DNA of 64,000 nucleotides from Opisthocomus hoazin (GCF_030867145.1 NC_134417.1:6797577-6861576), one strand, 5' to 3'. Shown: positions 41,101 through 50,400, numbered from the stretch's first letter. Notes: generated by a model from the sequence alone, not told the origin. Numbers and translations are program-made.

Positions 41101-41976
41101 AGCCAAGATTACCTTAAGTTAAAACGAAACAAAACCCCAAACAGTTATTGAAGTATGAAGTGCATTCACTAATCACAGACTTTTTAAACAGTGTCTCCAC
41201 ACACATTCAAAATAAAAAAGCTTGTGTCCCATGTTCATGGACATAAATAAAAAAGTGGTTGCTTCTAATCCATCATTAGCACATCCAAATGAAAACCCTG
41301 AACAACTAGCGAAACGATAGTGATCTGCTGGAAGCCCTCTTTAGACATCTCTTTTAAAGGAGGTGGGGAGGCAGATTTACACAACAGTGTTTCAAATGCT
41401 CACTACTACAAGTACTGCAGAGAAATCTTTAGATCTACTAGTTGCTTTCTTCAAACACATTACTCAAGTACCCTTATCATTCACTTCACTCCAATAAGCT
41501 AACATGGATGTTTTACTCATTATACCAAACGCAGAGGACCAAGAATTAGAGGAATCTCCAGCATGTCAATAACATTTTAAGTTACCACATTGTTTATGAA
41601 GGATTTTACCAGAAGATCAGTTGACTCTATCAGTAAATGAAGAAATTAAATCTAAGAACATTCTTTTCTTAAAAGATTCCTCCTCAAAACACAGTAGCAG
41701 AATGGAAGCTTAGTGAAAATGCACCAGGGAGCTTGTATGCAACCCCATGACCAAAATTCAGTCCTTCCAAGAGTATTAATTGACTGCAGAGGTTTATACT
41801 TGTAGGAAACTAATAACTTACATCACTCCATCTTTCAATATTATTATTTTTAGCATACACATCACCATCAAACACAAGTTACACATTCTACCCTTGCAGA
41901 TTAATATTTAAAATCAAAACATCTGTTTCATGTTGTTACACTGGAAGACACAAAATGCTGTTCTTACCTTGGACAT
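26058..41976 (-). CDS. SEPT2: SEPT2, septin-2 GTPase, complete coding span (11 coding exons)
   Basis: The complete septin-2 coding sequence is present: 11 coding segments joined at GT-AG sites with all phases consistent, 1,089 nt, 362 residues plus stop. Human SEPT2 is 361 residues. Septin-2 is a GTP-binding cytoskeletal protein that forms hetero-oligomeric filaments with SEPT6- and SEPT7-type subunits. It acts in cytokinesis, at the ciliary base and as a diffusion barrier at membranes. Visible features: polybasic HRKSVKK (about 28-34, lipid binding), P-loop GESGLGKS (44-51), switch motif DTPG (101-104), G4 motif AKAD (182-185), the septin unique element with [10 protein letters not shown] (258-267), and a C-terminal heptad and Met/Gln-rich tail ending GHHV. 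No key GTPase residue is lost. The paralogues SEPT1, 4 and 5 are less likely because of the near-identity to septin-2 and the FARP2/HDLBP neighbours. Transcription probably starts in the CpG island at 44.4-44.6 kb. Confidence 0.97.
26163..28438 (-). other. SEPT2: SEPT2 last intron, with solo LTR and a possible old repeat
   Basis: Intron between coding exons 10 and 11. It contains the solo LTR at 26863-27273. At about 27.4-27.9 kb there is a diverged stretch whose minus-strand translation has a WNSL motif reminiscent of LINE C termini. The rest is unremarkable. Confidence 0.7.
26863..27273 (-). mobile_element. Solo LTR with 6-bp target-site duplication
   Basis: A 411-bp block has retroviral LTR ends (TGTTGG at the left, CCACA at the right on the plus strand, so TGT...ACA on both strands). 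It is flanked on both sides by the same 6 bases, AATGAC (26857-26862 and 27274-27279). On the minus strand there is a TATA-like box, CTATATAAACC (26957-26947), about 85 bp before the left end. This suggests minus orientation, with U3 to the right and R-U5 to the left. There is no internal gag, pol or env sequence, so it is a recombined solo LTR of an endogenous retrovirus. A 6-bp duplication fits class II/ERVK-like elements, but the family is not identified. It carries no intact gene. Confidence 0.85.
28439..28496 (-). CDS. SEPT2: SEPT2 coding exon 10 (58 bp, residues 309-328)
   Basis: A short exon found by hand. The acceptor CATTTTAG is followed by [19 protein letters not shown] and the donor GAA|GTAAG. 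It supplies the linker and the start of the C-terminal coiled coil. This segment differs more from the human sequence I recall (KVENEDMNKD) than the rest of the protein. Confidence 0.93.
28497..30712 (-). other. SEPT2: SEPT2 intron 9
   Basis: AT-rich intron of about 2.2 kb. I see only short open frames. A (GA)n microsatellite lies near its upstream end. Confidence 0.75.
30643..30663. repeat. (GA)n microsatellite
   Basis: About ten GA units, located 50 bp downstream (in the gene's sense) of the SEPT2 exon 9 donor, in the intron. Confidence 0.95.
30713..30796 (-). CDS. SEPT2: SEPT2 coding exon 9 (residues 281-309)
   Basis: Encodes [20 protein letters not shown] and ERLKRGG, the conserved end of the septin GTPase domain. 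A CTTCCTGCAG acceptor and an AG|GTTGGC donor are visible. Arg309 is completed by the next exon. Confidence 0.96.
31240..31425 (-). mobile_element. Old diverged CR1 3' fragment
   Basis: The layout matches the conserved CR1 3' end seen elsewhere in this window: CACAGAATCAC start, then a GTCCAATCTCTGCC-like block, then GGCCTTCTCCAG. It is strongly diverged and only about 185 bp long. It lies in the intron just beside SEPT2 coding exon 8. Confidence 0.65.
31463..31608 (-). CDS. SEPT2: SEPT2 coding exon 8 (septin unique element, residues 233-281)
   Basis: Encodes [20 protein letters not shown] and [15 protein letters not shown], the start of the septin unique element, through LKLRTML. A TTTTTAG acceptor precedes it. 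The donor GTAAGTT is a near-perfect consensus. The residue after IPF is Cys, where I recall Ser in the human protein. Confidence 0.96.
31921..32022 (-). CDS. SEPT2: SEPT2 coding exon 7 (residues 199-232)
   Basis: Encodes [19 protein letters not shown] followed by the acidic [15 protein letters not shown]. It is 102 bp, phase 0 at both ends, with a TCTCAG acceptor and a GTATG donor. The acidic stretch is typical of septin-2. Confidence 0.96.
32023..33187 (-). other. SEPT2: SEPT2 intron between coding exons 6 and 7
   Basis: AT-rich intron of about 1.2 kb. I see no repeat family or extra exon. Confidence 0.75.
33188..33305 (-). CDS. SEPT2: SEPT2 coding exon 6 (G4 motif, residues 159-198)
   Basis: Encodes [16 protein letters not shown] and [20 protein letters not shown], including the AKAD base-specificity motif. 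It ends in phase 0 at AAAAGG|GTAAGT. The acceptor is ATTCTAG. Confidence 0.97.
33541..33675 (-). CDS. SEPT2: SEPT2 coding exon 5 (residues 114-159)
   Basis: Encodes [20 protein letters not shown], the septin [13 protein letters not shown] segment and [18 protein letters not shown] acceptor and a GTAGGT donor flank it. The phase matches both neighbours. Confidence 0.96.
33676..36310 (-). other. SEPT2: SEPT2 intron between coding exons 4 and 5, holding a CR1 copy
   Basis: Intron of about 2.6 kb, more than half of which is a CR1 element (34.0-35.6 kb). A C run lies at about 36,227-36,237, some 80 bp downstream of the exon 4 donor. Confidence 0.8.
34006..35640 (-). mobile_element. CR1 LINE, 5'-truncated and decayed
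   Basis: The longest CR1 copy in the window, on the minus strand. The 3' end at about 34,010 has the ATTCTGTG tail and a TTGGACTAAGTGATCT-like block. Moving right, pieces of the reverse-transcriptase ORF appear: [15 protein letters not shown], a [12 protein letters not shown]-like stretch, [20 protein letters not shown], and DNA matching the region around and upstream of the HGFTQGKS block. Many stops and frame changes break it. It is inserted in a SEPT2 intron in the sense orientation. The break density suggests it is older than the copies at 12.6 and 18.8 kb. Confidence 0.92.
36311..36434 (-). CDS. SEPT2: SEPT2 coding exon 4 (switch region, residues 73-114)
   Basis: Encodes [12 protein letters not shown], the beta strand [14 protein letters not shown] with the DTPG motif, and INCRD. 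The acceptor is CTTTTAG. The donor GTATG splits the Cys114 codon, which is completed by the next exon. Confidence 0.96.
36435..37185 (-). other. SEPT2: SEPT2 intron between coding exons 3 and 4
   Basis: AT-rich intron of 751 bp. Nothing further is recognised in it. Confidence 0.8.
37186..37272 (-). CDS. SEPT2: SEPT2 coding exon 3 (P-loop, residues 44-73)
   Basis: Completes Gly44 and encodes [15 protein letters not shown], the nucleotide-binding P-loop and helix, then [13 protein letters not shown]. An ATCACAG acceptor precedes it and a GTAAAC donor follows. Confidence 0.96.
37273..40760 (-). other. SEPT2: SEPT2 intron between coding exons 2 and 3
   Basis: Intron of about 3.5 kb. It is AT-rich and has no recognisable gene. 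A plus-strand CR1 3' fragment lies at its upstream end (40.36-40.6 kb). Confidence 0.8.
40360..40600 (+). mobile_element. CR1 LINE 3' fragment, antisense to SEPT2
   Basis: A plus-strand CR1 3' end of about 240 bp. It begins with the block encoding [10 protein letters not shown]-like residues (AGATTAGATATTAGGAAGG) and passes through the tract for the last ORF2 codons. It ends with GGTCCCTTCCAACCC and an ATTCTATGATTCT tail. It is one of two CR1 copies here on the plus strand, and is antisense to the host gene. Confidence 0.93.
40761..40881 (-). CDS. SEPT2: SEPT2 coding exon 2 (residues 4-44)
   Basis: The acceptor TTTTTAG precedes CAACAGCCTGC. The exon encodes [16 protein letters not shown], the polybasic HRKSVKK and the strand GFEFTLMVV leading into the P-loop. 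It ends one base into the Gly44 codon at a GTAAGG donor. Confidence 0.96.
40882..41967 (-). other. SEPT2: SEPT2 intron between the first two coding exons
   Basis: Intron of about 1.1 kb that separates the M-S-K exon from coding exon 2. It is AT-rich and I see no other feature. Confidence 0.8.
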
Positions 41977-42000
41977 TTTTATGGGAGGTCAGGAACAAAT
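41968..42000 (-). CDS. SEPT2: SEPT2 first coding exon, 9 coding nt (M-S-K)
   Basis: A 33-bp exon carries the start codon at 41976-41974 and only three codons, M-S-K, then an AAG|GTAAG donor at 41967. The acceptor is TTTTTCCAG with AG at 42002-42001, leaving 24 nt of 5' UTR. The start is supported by the MSKQQP N terminus known for septin-2. Coding part: 41968-41976. Confidence 0.92.
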
Positions 42001-44442
42001 CTGGAAAAATAATAATGTTTTTCAGTTTATTAAAAATCATATGAGAAAAAAAAAACCAAAACAAACCCCACAAAACAATATAACATCCACTGTTGCATGC
42101 AAAATGAAAAAAGCAGCATTTTCAATTAGATGTCCAGAGTCTGAAACAGTGTCAATAGCTTCACAGAGTACAAGTATTTGACTCTTCAGTATAAAGAAGG
42201 GGCAGAATTTTCAGCAACCACTGTTCCTATTAGCATCATTTGGCAATAAATTCAAGCAACATGAATGTGGGGTGCTAGATATATGACAAACCATTTTGAA
42301 GCCTGACACAGAAAAGTTCACATCCTTTCCGGAAACCAACCAAACCAAACACAGTGCTTAAAGACATCTTACTATTTACAGGAAACTGTTTTTTGAGAGC
42401 TAAAAAAAACAACTCGTGAATTATCTTTCCTTTTTAAGCCTCATTCTCCTCATGCTCAAGTGTTCTGTAAAGAGTTGACAGCTTCAAAATGCAACATTTT
42501 CTCCTCCTCTTTCATCTGGATGCTTGCAACCTCAGTCATTTTAACTTCCATTGCCAAGATAAGATTTTCACATGCAGCTGCATTGCTCTGAGATACAAAG
42601 CAGACAGGAAACCAAAAAAAATTCTCTCATCTAACACCTCTATGCAAAAAAGTCTCTTGACAAAGACTTGTCAACAGAACTTCTATCACGCTAACTTGTA
42701 TGAGTTCAACATGCAATCATATAATATCATTTACTACGGGCACATAAAATGTCAGCATATGCTGTATCTTCAAGTGATGAGTGCTCCAAGTCCCCTTTCT
42801 AGTCCCTCCCCTGGCTTACCCTGTAACCAAAAAGGTATCTGTTCCCATCCCACTCACAAAGCCCACACACCATAGCCACCTCTTAGCTACCTAGCTCACT
42901 TCCACTTTCATTCCACGGATTTGAAATTATCACTGTCTGATTCTTTCCATCTTCCAGGCAGATTTTTGACAGCAAGTTCAACTTCATGGGAAATGACAGC
43001 AAGTTGCTTCAATGTACAGCACCTTTCAGCCTGTCCCTCCCATCAAAAAGCCATCTTGAAGTCAAAGTAAACTGTCAAGCGGCAGATGGGCAAGAGCTGA
43101 ACCTTTTTTGTGCTAGACAGAGGGTGAAATTGCTTTCAAACTGGTGATGATTTCTGGCACCTATGGCATTTGCTTCTCAAAGCTACTGTACATGTATATA
43201 TATACAAGTGCAACCTCCTTTAGGTTTATTTAGATGCAGCTTTTTAGTGACCATGATAACTTCACTGTTAAGTTACCAAGGTGCTTTTTTTTTTTTTTTC
43301 TTTTTTCTTCTCCCTCCACAATAAGGAAGAGGTCAGTTCTGAGGAAGGCTTTTTGATGGGAGGGACAGAGTAAACGTGGTAAACACCAAAGCAATTTGAT
43401 GGTGTTTCGCATGAAGCTGAACTTGCTGACAAAAATCCAGCATCTTGATTACATATACAGAATAAAAACTGGGCAACATGCTTTCCAAGTGAAATTTCAT
43501 GCTAAAAATAAAATCCAGTATCTGCAAAGTCTTTATTTCAGTCAATAAGCTGGTCTATGACCTACGAAGTATTCAACTACCAAAGAGGTTATCTGTGAGG
43601 CTTTTATTATCATGCGAGATTGCTCTGATAGCAACTCTTCCAAGAGTGTTTCCTGCCAAGTGATGTCACTCATCCCTGCTTAACTATTCTCTATGAGAGA
43701 TTTTCAAAGCCAAACAAAACTAGATCCTGCTAGAACACAGAAGAACATTCTTTTAATTCACGAGGCTTGTCTGTCACCCAACTATTTCTCGAGGCAGGCT
43801 AAGAGCAAAGTTTCTCACAGCTACCAAGAAATGAAGAAGAGCTATTTATGCAAATGGCTGCAGCTACATTATGTTTTAATACGCGGACCAAGCGCAGACA
43901 TCTCTCCTGAAGGATCTTTCCCACAGCATTCCCTTCAGGGCAGCGGCTGGGCGCTCCCGCGCCGTCTCGGAGCAGCCCCGATCTGCCTCTGCAGCCGGTC
44001 CATCCCGCTCCTCACCCTCCGGTTTCCACCACCCGGCTGAAGTTTTCTACGAGGGCGTTTGCCGAAGCGCGGCGTGCAAACGGCGCCGGAGCCGCTCCCT
44101 CAGCCGCTCGGGAGAGCGGGAACCGCAGCTCCGCGGCCCTCCCGCCGGCGGAGACTTCAGGTGGCCCAGGCGACCGCAAGGCCCCGCGCTCGGCGGGGGC
44201 AGGCAGGGCTCTACCCAACCTCCCCGACACCCCCGAGCAAGGGGCGGCTCTGCCGCCGCCCCGCCCCGCGGCCCCCACCGGCCCGCTTCCTCCTCGCCAG
44301 CATCTCCCCAGCACCCCTCCCGCCCGCCTTCCCTCAGCGCCGGTCCGGGGCTTCCCGCAGAGCTGGGCAAGGGGCTGTCCCTCACCGCCCCTCCAGAGAG
44401 CGGCCACGCCGGGGCAGGGCAAGGCCCCTCGCCTCCGCTCAC
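42001..44442 (-). other. SEPT2: SEPT2 5' intron
   Basis: Sequence between the first coding exon and the CpG-island exon. It may hold further non-coding exons that cannot be identified from sequence alone. A T run lies near 43,286-43,300, and GC content rises sharply from about 43,930. Confidence 0.65.
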
Positions 44443-44570
44443 CTCACGCACCGCCCGCACCTCACGCAGCCGCCGACCCCGGCCACTGCTCCCGCGCGCG
44501 CGCACCGTCAGGGGGGAAAGAGCCAAGCCGAGGCGCTCCGCCCCGCCCCTCAGGCTCCGCCCCCGGGGCG
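44443..44570 (-). other. SEPT2: Probable SEPT2 non-coding exon 1
   Basis: A strong minus-strand splice donor, GTGAG|GTGAGC, ends at 44443 in the CpG island upstream of SEPT2. The 5' limit (about 44,570) is a guess, based on the GC boxes and the NRF1-type site just beyond it. RNA data would be needed to fix the exon. Confidence 0.45.
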
Positions 44571-44587
44571 GAGCCGGGAAGTGCGGC

Positions 44588-44597
44588 GCGCATGCGC
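44588..44597. promoter_or_regulatory. NRF1-type palindrome
   Basis: GCGCATGCGC, a perfect match to the NRF1 consensus, sits between the inferred SEPT2 and HDLBP starts. NRF1 sites are common in bidirectional CpG-island promoters. Confidence 0.75.
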
Positions 44598-44677
44598 TCG
44601 CTCCGTTCCCATAGCAACCCGCCGGCCAAGGGTACGTGGGGGAGGGGCTACCCGTGTGTTGGTAGGTCACGCACATC

Positions 44678-44752
44678 CCTCTTCTTTACCAAGATGGCGG
44701 CCGGCCCCTCGGGCTCGTACCCAGCATAGGCTTCGCTGCGGGCCTACTAGAG
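44678..44752 (+). other. HDLBP: Probable HDLBP non-coding exon 1, with short uORF
   Basis: A pyrimidine tract, the YY1-type element and a good donor (TAGAG|GTAAAG, GT at 44753) define a likely first exon. It contains an ATG at 44694 in reasonable context, followed by 11 codons and a stop (44694-44729), i.e. an upstream open reading frame if transcription starts at the pyrimidine tract. Assignment to HDLBP rests on synteny and strand, because the next exon I can prove is at 63.87 kb. Confidence 0.45.
44690..44701 (+). promoter_or_regulatory. HDLBP: YY1-type element at the inferred HDLBP start
   Basis: CAAGATGGCGGC is a full match to the long YY1 consensus, which typically sits just downstream of the start site in the sense direction. 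It is directly preceded by a pyrimidine tract (CCCTCTTCTTTACC). A second, similar CAATATGGCGGC is at 44881-44892. Confidence 0.7.
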
Positions 44753-47422
44753 GTAAAGCCGGTCCCGGCGCCCGGTGGCGCCGGGAGCGCGGTGGGGGAG
44801 AAGGGGGGGGGAGCGCCTCAGGCGAGCGGGAGGAGGGCGCGGGCCCAGCCCCGCGGCCAGCCGGGTTCCGCTACCTCCAGCAATATGGCGGCAGCAGAGA
44901 GACGGGCTCTGCGGGCGGAGTGTCTAGCGAGCGCCCGGCTCTCCTCTATGGTCTCGGCCTTTCTGATTGGCGGGGGGTGGGCCACGTGCCTCCGGGGCGC
45001 CCCCCAGCACCATCGAGACGGGGCGCGGGGGCGGTGCGGAGCGGCGCGTTTGGCCGCCCTCTTCGGCCGCCGCCGCCGGCCTCCCCCGCCGCCAGGGCCA
45101 GCCGGGGAGCGGACAGAACCCATGAGTCACGTCCCGCCGCCCCTCCCTGCGGCGGCCGCCCTCTGCCCTGCGGTTCGACCGGGGGCGTTCCCGGGCCGCC
45201 GCCGAGGGAGCGGGGCTGTGCAGCCGTGACGGTGCGGGTGTGGCCGCCTTCCTCCCCCCACCTGGGCAGATCTGTGCTGTGCCCCGAGGCCCGGTCTGCT
45301 TCCGATTCTTCGGGTTCGGGCTCGGGCTCGAGCTCTGCCAGAGTCTTCTCGCTGCACTGGGGGGCCCGAAGGTGGGGGCTCCGGTCGTGGGCTGCGCCGG
45401 AGAAGGATTTCTGCCTCACCTGTGGCTCCTCGGGGTGGCAGAGGGGACGCTGCCACCGCGCTGCACTGCTCTGTGGTCCCGCAGAGTGGTTTTGTTGCAG
45501 GCTGTTTACAGAACAGGGTGGTCCGGCAAGCAAGCAGAACTGAAGAGGCTTAAGCGCGGGTGATCCTCGGGCCCAGCTTGGCCATAGCTGAAGTGGCTTG
45601 AGGCAGGAGACGTTGTGCTTCCCACGCTGGCCTTCCCCAAACAGCAGGAAGGATTCCCGACTCGCAGGAGCAATTCCTTCCACTGAAAGACGGGACGCAA
45701 GAGAGCAGGTCGTGCTGGGAATGATAGCAATAGCGACAGCCATTCGCTCATAACTGATGAGATGAGCCAAGGTCCTTGAATTCACAGCCCTAGTGTAGAA
45801 TTTGGATCCCAATTCACGAGTCTGTGGCTGGGACGTGAAACTTAAAGACATTCACAGTCCCAAGGAGTTTGAAGGAGTCAGTTCTTTTCCTATACTGTTT
45901 TGTAATGATAAAGTCTGCACGCTGATGAGTACTGTATTGCTTTATTGAATGTTTTCTGTTTAGTAAGGCAAGTGAAGGTGCTGACCAGCGATTTAGTCTC
46001 TGTTCTTCCTACTGTGTCTGTCCAAATACTACACAATTGTTTTCAGTTAGAAGACGGTTTAATGTATAATGGCTTCCTTTCCCCCCAGCTAGACTGGAAA
46101 GTGGTCTTTCGGGTATTGTTTCATGGGTGGACTGGCTATCCCTCCCTCTGGTACAGAAATGTACACCAGAGGCAAGGCAGGAAGGGAAGCAGTAACATGA
46201 TTTGTAGCTGTGTGTCTGCTAAAGCTTTGTATCTCCAACCCTTTGGCCGTTTAGATTTAAGCAGTCTTCCTGTTTGTACGTGGATTTTTATGCAGCGTGG
46301 CCCACATCGTAGGCAGGGCCACGCACTTACTCAAACCACAAAAAACCCCAAACTCTTCCTTCCAAAAAAGTCCACAGTAGTATAGTTTTTCACAGATCAG
46401 AATGACAGCCACAGGAAAAGCTCTTGCTAAGTGTGAAGGTAACAATATCTGGAAGCCTGTAAATGTAGGGTGGCAGAGGCAGTGTAACAGTCTAGCCTGA
46501 GCTTTGCTGCTGTGGCAGATGTAGTAAGCCTAGATCATTCTGAAAAGATAGTTTTCTAAGTGACTTCTAAGAAGCAGTGAAGAAAGATTGCTCTGAGGTT
46601 GTCCTGTATAAATTGTTTCACTCCTCATGCTGTGACACAAATTCCTGTCTGCTCCTTTGCTGAAAGTTAAGCTGATTTCTTCTTGCCTTCGTTCCCTCCT
46701 CTCCCCCAATTTTTCCTGAAAAGGTGAAAAAATTATGACACTACTTCTTATGTGTTAAAGGTTATTGTGTTGCAGGTTCTTGTGTTCCCCAGTTTTTCAC
46801 TGGTCTCACTTCTCTAGACTGTGATGATTAAGGAGGAGGTGAGGGGGAAGGGAAGAGACTTCCTCTTGATCTGGAGTTGGATTAGAACATGATCATTACG
46901 TTATGTAGCATAATGGTAACAATAGTAACTTATTTTCATAGGATAGGGGCAGTTGTTCTTAGTCAAGTAGTTAGCCTTGTTTCCAGTTCACATTGAGCTG
47001 ATTCTGAGGACAGTGTTGTCTATTAGGAGAGAGATCTGTAACCTTGGACTTTGTAGCTGTTATCAGCGTGGAGAGCCATCCTAGGCAGGACGGCCTGTGC
47101 AGTTTACACCTTCTCAAAGAAAATTGCCATGTTTTATCGGTTACGTTATTTCAGCTGATACTGCCTTTCCCAAAACATACTCTTCCCTTTGCGTATAGGA
47201 GCATGTTAAGCTGGTACAAATGCACTTAGGATCGTGCTACTGTGAGAATTTGGGCAATTCACCCAAGTCATTACCAGTCAGATGGTTATACCAGTCCAGA
47301 GTCTTCAAACTGAATGCAGGTATGTGGTTGGAAAAGTTCCCTCCCTATGGCTGGGAGGGTGTCTGACAATTTGAGCCGTGGTTTCTGTAGAATATTAGAT
47401 TTATGTGAAAATGTTGTTGCTC

Positions 47423-47455
47423 TTTTTTTTTTTTTTTTCCCCCCCAAAAAAAAAA
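47423..47455. repeat. Homopolymer block T16-C7-A10
   Basis: Sixteen T, seven C and ten A follow each other without interruption. The T and A runs can pair as a hairpin with a C loop. Confidence 0.9.
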
Positions 47456-50400
47456 GGTCCCTCAACAATGGTTCAACTTTGTTTTGTATTCAAGAATTCT
47501 ACAGAAGGGACTGCTGGGGCCTATACTGTGCAGAGCTTATAGAATGAAATAGCAAGACTCTAGCAAGTGTGCTCATGGGTGTTTTGAAAATGGCAAGCAA
47601 TAAAGACAGGGCCTGGAAACTGCCTTCGCACTTTCCTTGCTGCCGGAAAGAGAGAAGTCGCAGATCAGCCGGTCTCGTCCTTAGCAGGAGCAGGCACCCA
47701 ACCACAGCCTGGCAAGACACCGTACCAAGAGATACAAGCCTTTTAGCGCCCTGTGGATCAAGCACAGTAACAGCCTCCTCTCTGTGGCGTTACTCTTACG
47801 GAAATGCTGTTGTCATCTTGACGAAGGCATGCACCGCTGAAGAAGTTGCAGCTGGGGTTTTTAAAGCAGGCTGAGAAAGGCACGTTCACCCAGAGTGTAA
47901 CGAGTCCGACTTGTCCGAGAGCACGTTACTGAGAGGCCCAGAGCCTGTACAACTTTTGCAACATGGGTCTGCGCAAGAATTAAGTAGGTGTTATTTGTAT
48001 TAAAATGTGAAAACAGGTAAAGAAGAGATAGACCTAATCCTGCAGCTGTGTTTTATTGTCCTCTGTTCATCTTCCTAATTACCTTAAACTTGAGAGAAGA
48101 GAGCATTAGGTTGTACTGTGTAGCATGGTGGGGTTTGCTGGTGTTTTTTTATTTTGCTTGTTTTTTCTGGGGTTTTGGTCTAGAAGCTGTCCCAGCGGAG
48201 TCTGTGTTGCCAGGAGGCTGTGGTATTTACTGTGAGCTGTGAGACTGCGTTTGGAGTGGAAGGGAGCATCCTGGTCAGTCGGGGTGTTGGCGGTGGGATT
48301 GTGAGGGAGCTCCAGATGCCGAGAGCTGGTCTCCGGACCGCAGGTGCTCCTGCTAGGCTGGTAGTTACGGCAAGAGTCTAACATCCCAAGTTCGAGATTT
48401 CTTGTTTCAAGAGCTCTTTTCATTTTAGAAATTCCTAGTTTTAGAAGAATAATTTTGGCTTATCCTGGATGTGGAATTATACCTGAGAGAATTCAGCATG
48501 TGTCTTTATATTTAGCTGTGTTTTAGCTTTAAAAGAAAGACTGTTTGTGTCCTAAAAATCTGCTGTTAAAATCTTGTGATTTGCATTATCATCTTAAATG
48601 GGAAAGTCCTGCATGCCTAATAATGATTCTAGTGACTTTTTCCCCATCTTCCTTTTGTGGCCACATAGCTCTCACGATGTGACTTCAGTGGAAGAGAATC
48701 GGGGAGTCAGATTGAATAAAGATGTATCAATAAACAAGGAGGAGAAGTTCCAGTCAAAGTCAAGTGCTCTAGAAAAGCTGCTTTATTTAGAATATTTTAC
48801 ATGTATAGAAGACTTTGTGTTGGTAGAAGATTTATGTGATTGAGGTTTTAATTCTAACAAGGAAAGGTAGTCAGGCAGTGATGAGTGTTCTGGATTTATT
48901 TTATTTCATAAGAATCTTAGGTTCTTTTTTCCATCATTTACGCGCTCTGAAGGTGTTTCTGCCTACACAAGCTCTGGTGTTTTTCCAGCAGTCTCACAGA
49001 AATACGAGTATTCTTTCTAGCAGCTACAATATCATACAGATACTTTTCTTTGAACTTGCTGGTAGACATCACTTGTCTCTCACGAGTGGTTCAGTTTTGT
49101 TGAATCTTATATCTGGTAGATCTTTCAAGCCTTGAAGATATCTACTAACATTTTACAAATTATTACTACATATATTAACATGTAAATAACGTAGGTCCAT
49201 TTGTACCTCAGTGCTATTTTCTTGACTTCAGCTGATTCAGAAGAACATTTGGTTTAATCTAGGTGTACTGTAACTCTGGTTTGTGTCTGTGTGTTTCTGT
49301 GCTTTGGGGAGGGTTAAATAGGTAGCTTCTGTAAAGAAGGCAGGGGGTGTGCATTTACGTACGCTTTTGTATATAGGAAAGCCATTTGGGTTTCTGCTTA
49401 CTACTCTAAATAAAGCAAAATAGTAGTGATATTTTGAGGGAGGAGAAGAGCTTGTCATTACACTTGCAGTCCTACAAATGCTTTTCACCTCAGTGAATTC
49501 TCTTTAATGGCACATTTGGCAACTGTTAGACGTGGGCAGAAACCCCAGGCATCGGTGCCAGGAGTGGGTTCCCGAGCAGAGGCGAAGGGGCAGGCGGAGC
49601 AGGAGCAAGGCAGTCTCGTCGCAGGGCCGTGCGGGTGCAGAGGGCTGACCTTGGCTGCAGCTGCCTGTGCTGTGGGAGCTGGCGGTGTTGCTGAGGCAGC
49701 GATGGAAGCATGTCACTCTTTTGTGAGGAGCAGGGGTTGAGGCAAGGAGCTATGTCCAGCTAGAGTCACAAAAGAGACGCTTGCAAAGCAGCAGGCAGAA
49801 AAAATGGGGAGAAACCTGAGAGAAAAGATGGACCATAAAAGGCTCCGTTAGAGGAAATCATGAGGAGTTTAACTTCAGTGGAAAAACAGCACTGGAAGAA
49901 GGGAAGGGATTGGTTCAGTAGCTGTAGACACCAAGAAACCATGATTCACAGGAAAAGTTTTGCCTTTGAGAGGATTGAGTAGCAAAGGAATATTCATGCA
50001 ACCTCCCTTAAATGATGCTGTTTAATTGTAAAGTAAAATGGATTTACTTGTTGACGCAAGATGGAAGTGGTACCAGATTCTCTTACACTCAGCAGCACAG
50101 TGTCTGGAACTGTTCTCCAGCAACAGTTTTGTCGTCTTTTCTAAAGATTTTTCACTGATCTATTTGGGAAAAGCCTGGGGATGGAACTGATATATTTGTT
50201 TAGTATTACTGGAAGAAAAGAAAACAACACCCAAACAAACAAAAAACCCCAAACCCAACAAAGAGAATTCCGCAATGACTTGTGTATAAACATACGTCCC
50301 AAATTGGGGTGATTCCGGTGAAAGCATCCACACATGTAACTTGTGTGTACGCCATACCTTTTACCTGCACAAGAAGTATCTGTGAATGAAAACTGGAAAC

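Larger units (their letters stand above)
43930..45330. promoter_or_regulatory. CpG island, head-to-head promoter of SEPT2 (-) and HDLBP (+)
   Basis: About 1.4 kb of CpG-dense DNA lies upstream of SEPT2. In vertebrates the HDLBP 5' end abuts SEPT2 in divergent orientation, which fits the HDLBP coding exon found at 63.9 kb. Within the core (about 44,440-44,760) are a minus-strand donor GTGAG|GTGAGC (exon end 44443), GC boxes, a palindromic NRF1-type site, an RFX-like CATAGCAACC, a YY1-type site and a plus-strand donor AGAG|GTAAAG (GT at 44753). No TATA box is seen. Transcription starts are inferred. Confidence 0.75.

Noticed and set aside
44059-45543. 494-codon plus-strand open frame, and long minus-strand frames, across the CpG island
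   Set aside because: The frames are open because stop codons are rare in GC-rich DNA. Translations are Arg/Pro/Gly/Ala-rich without any domain, overlap on both strands, and lie over the promoter and splice donors.
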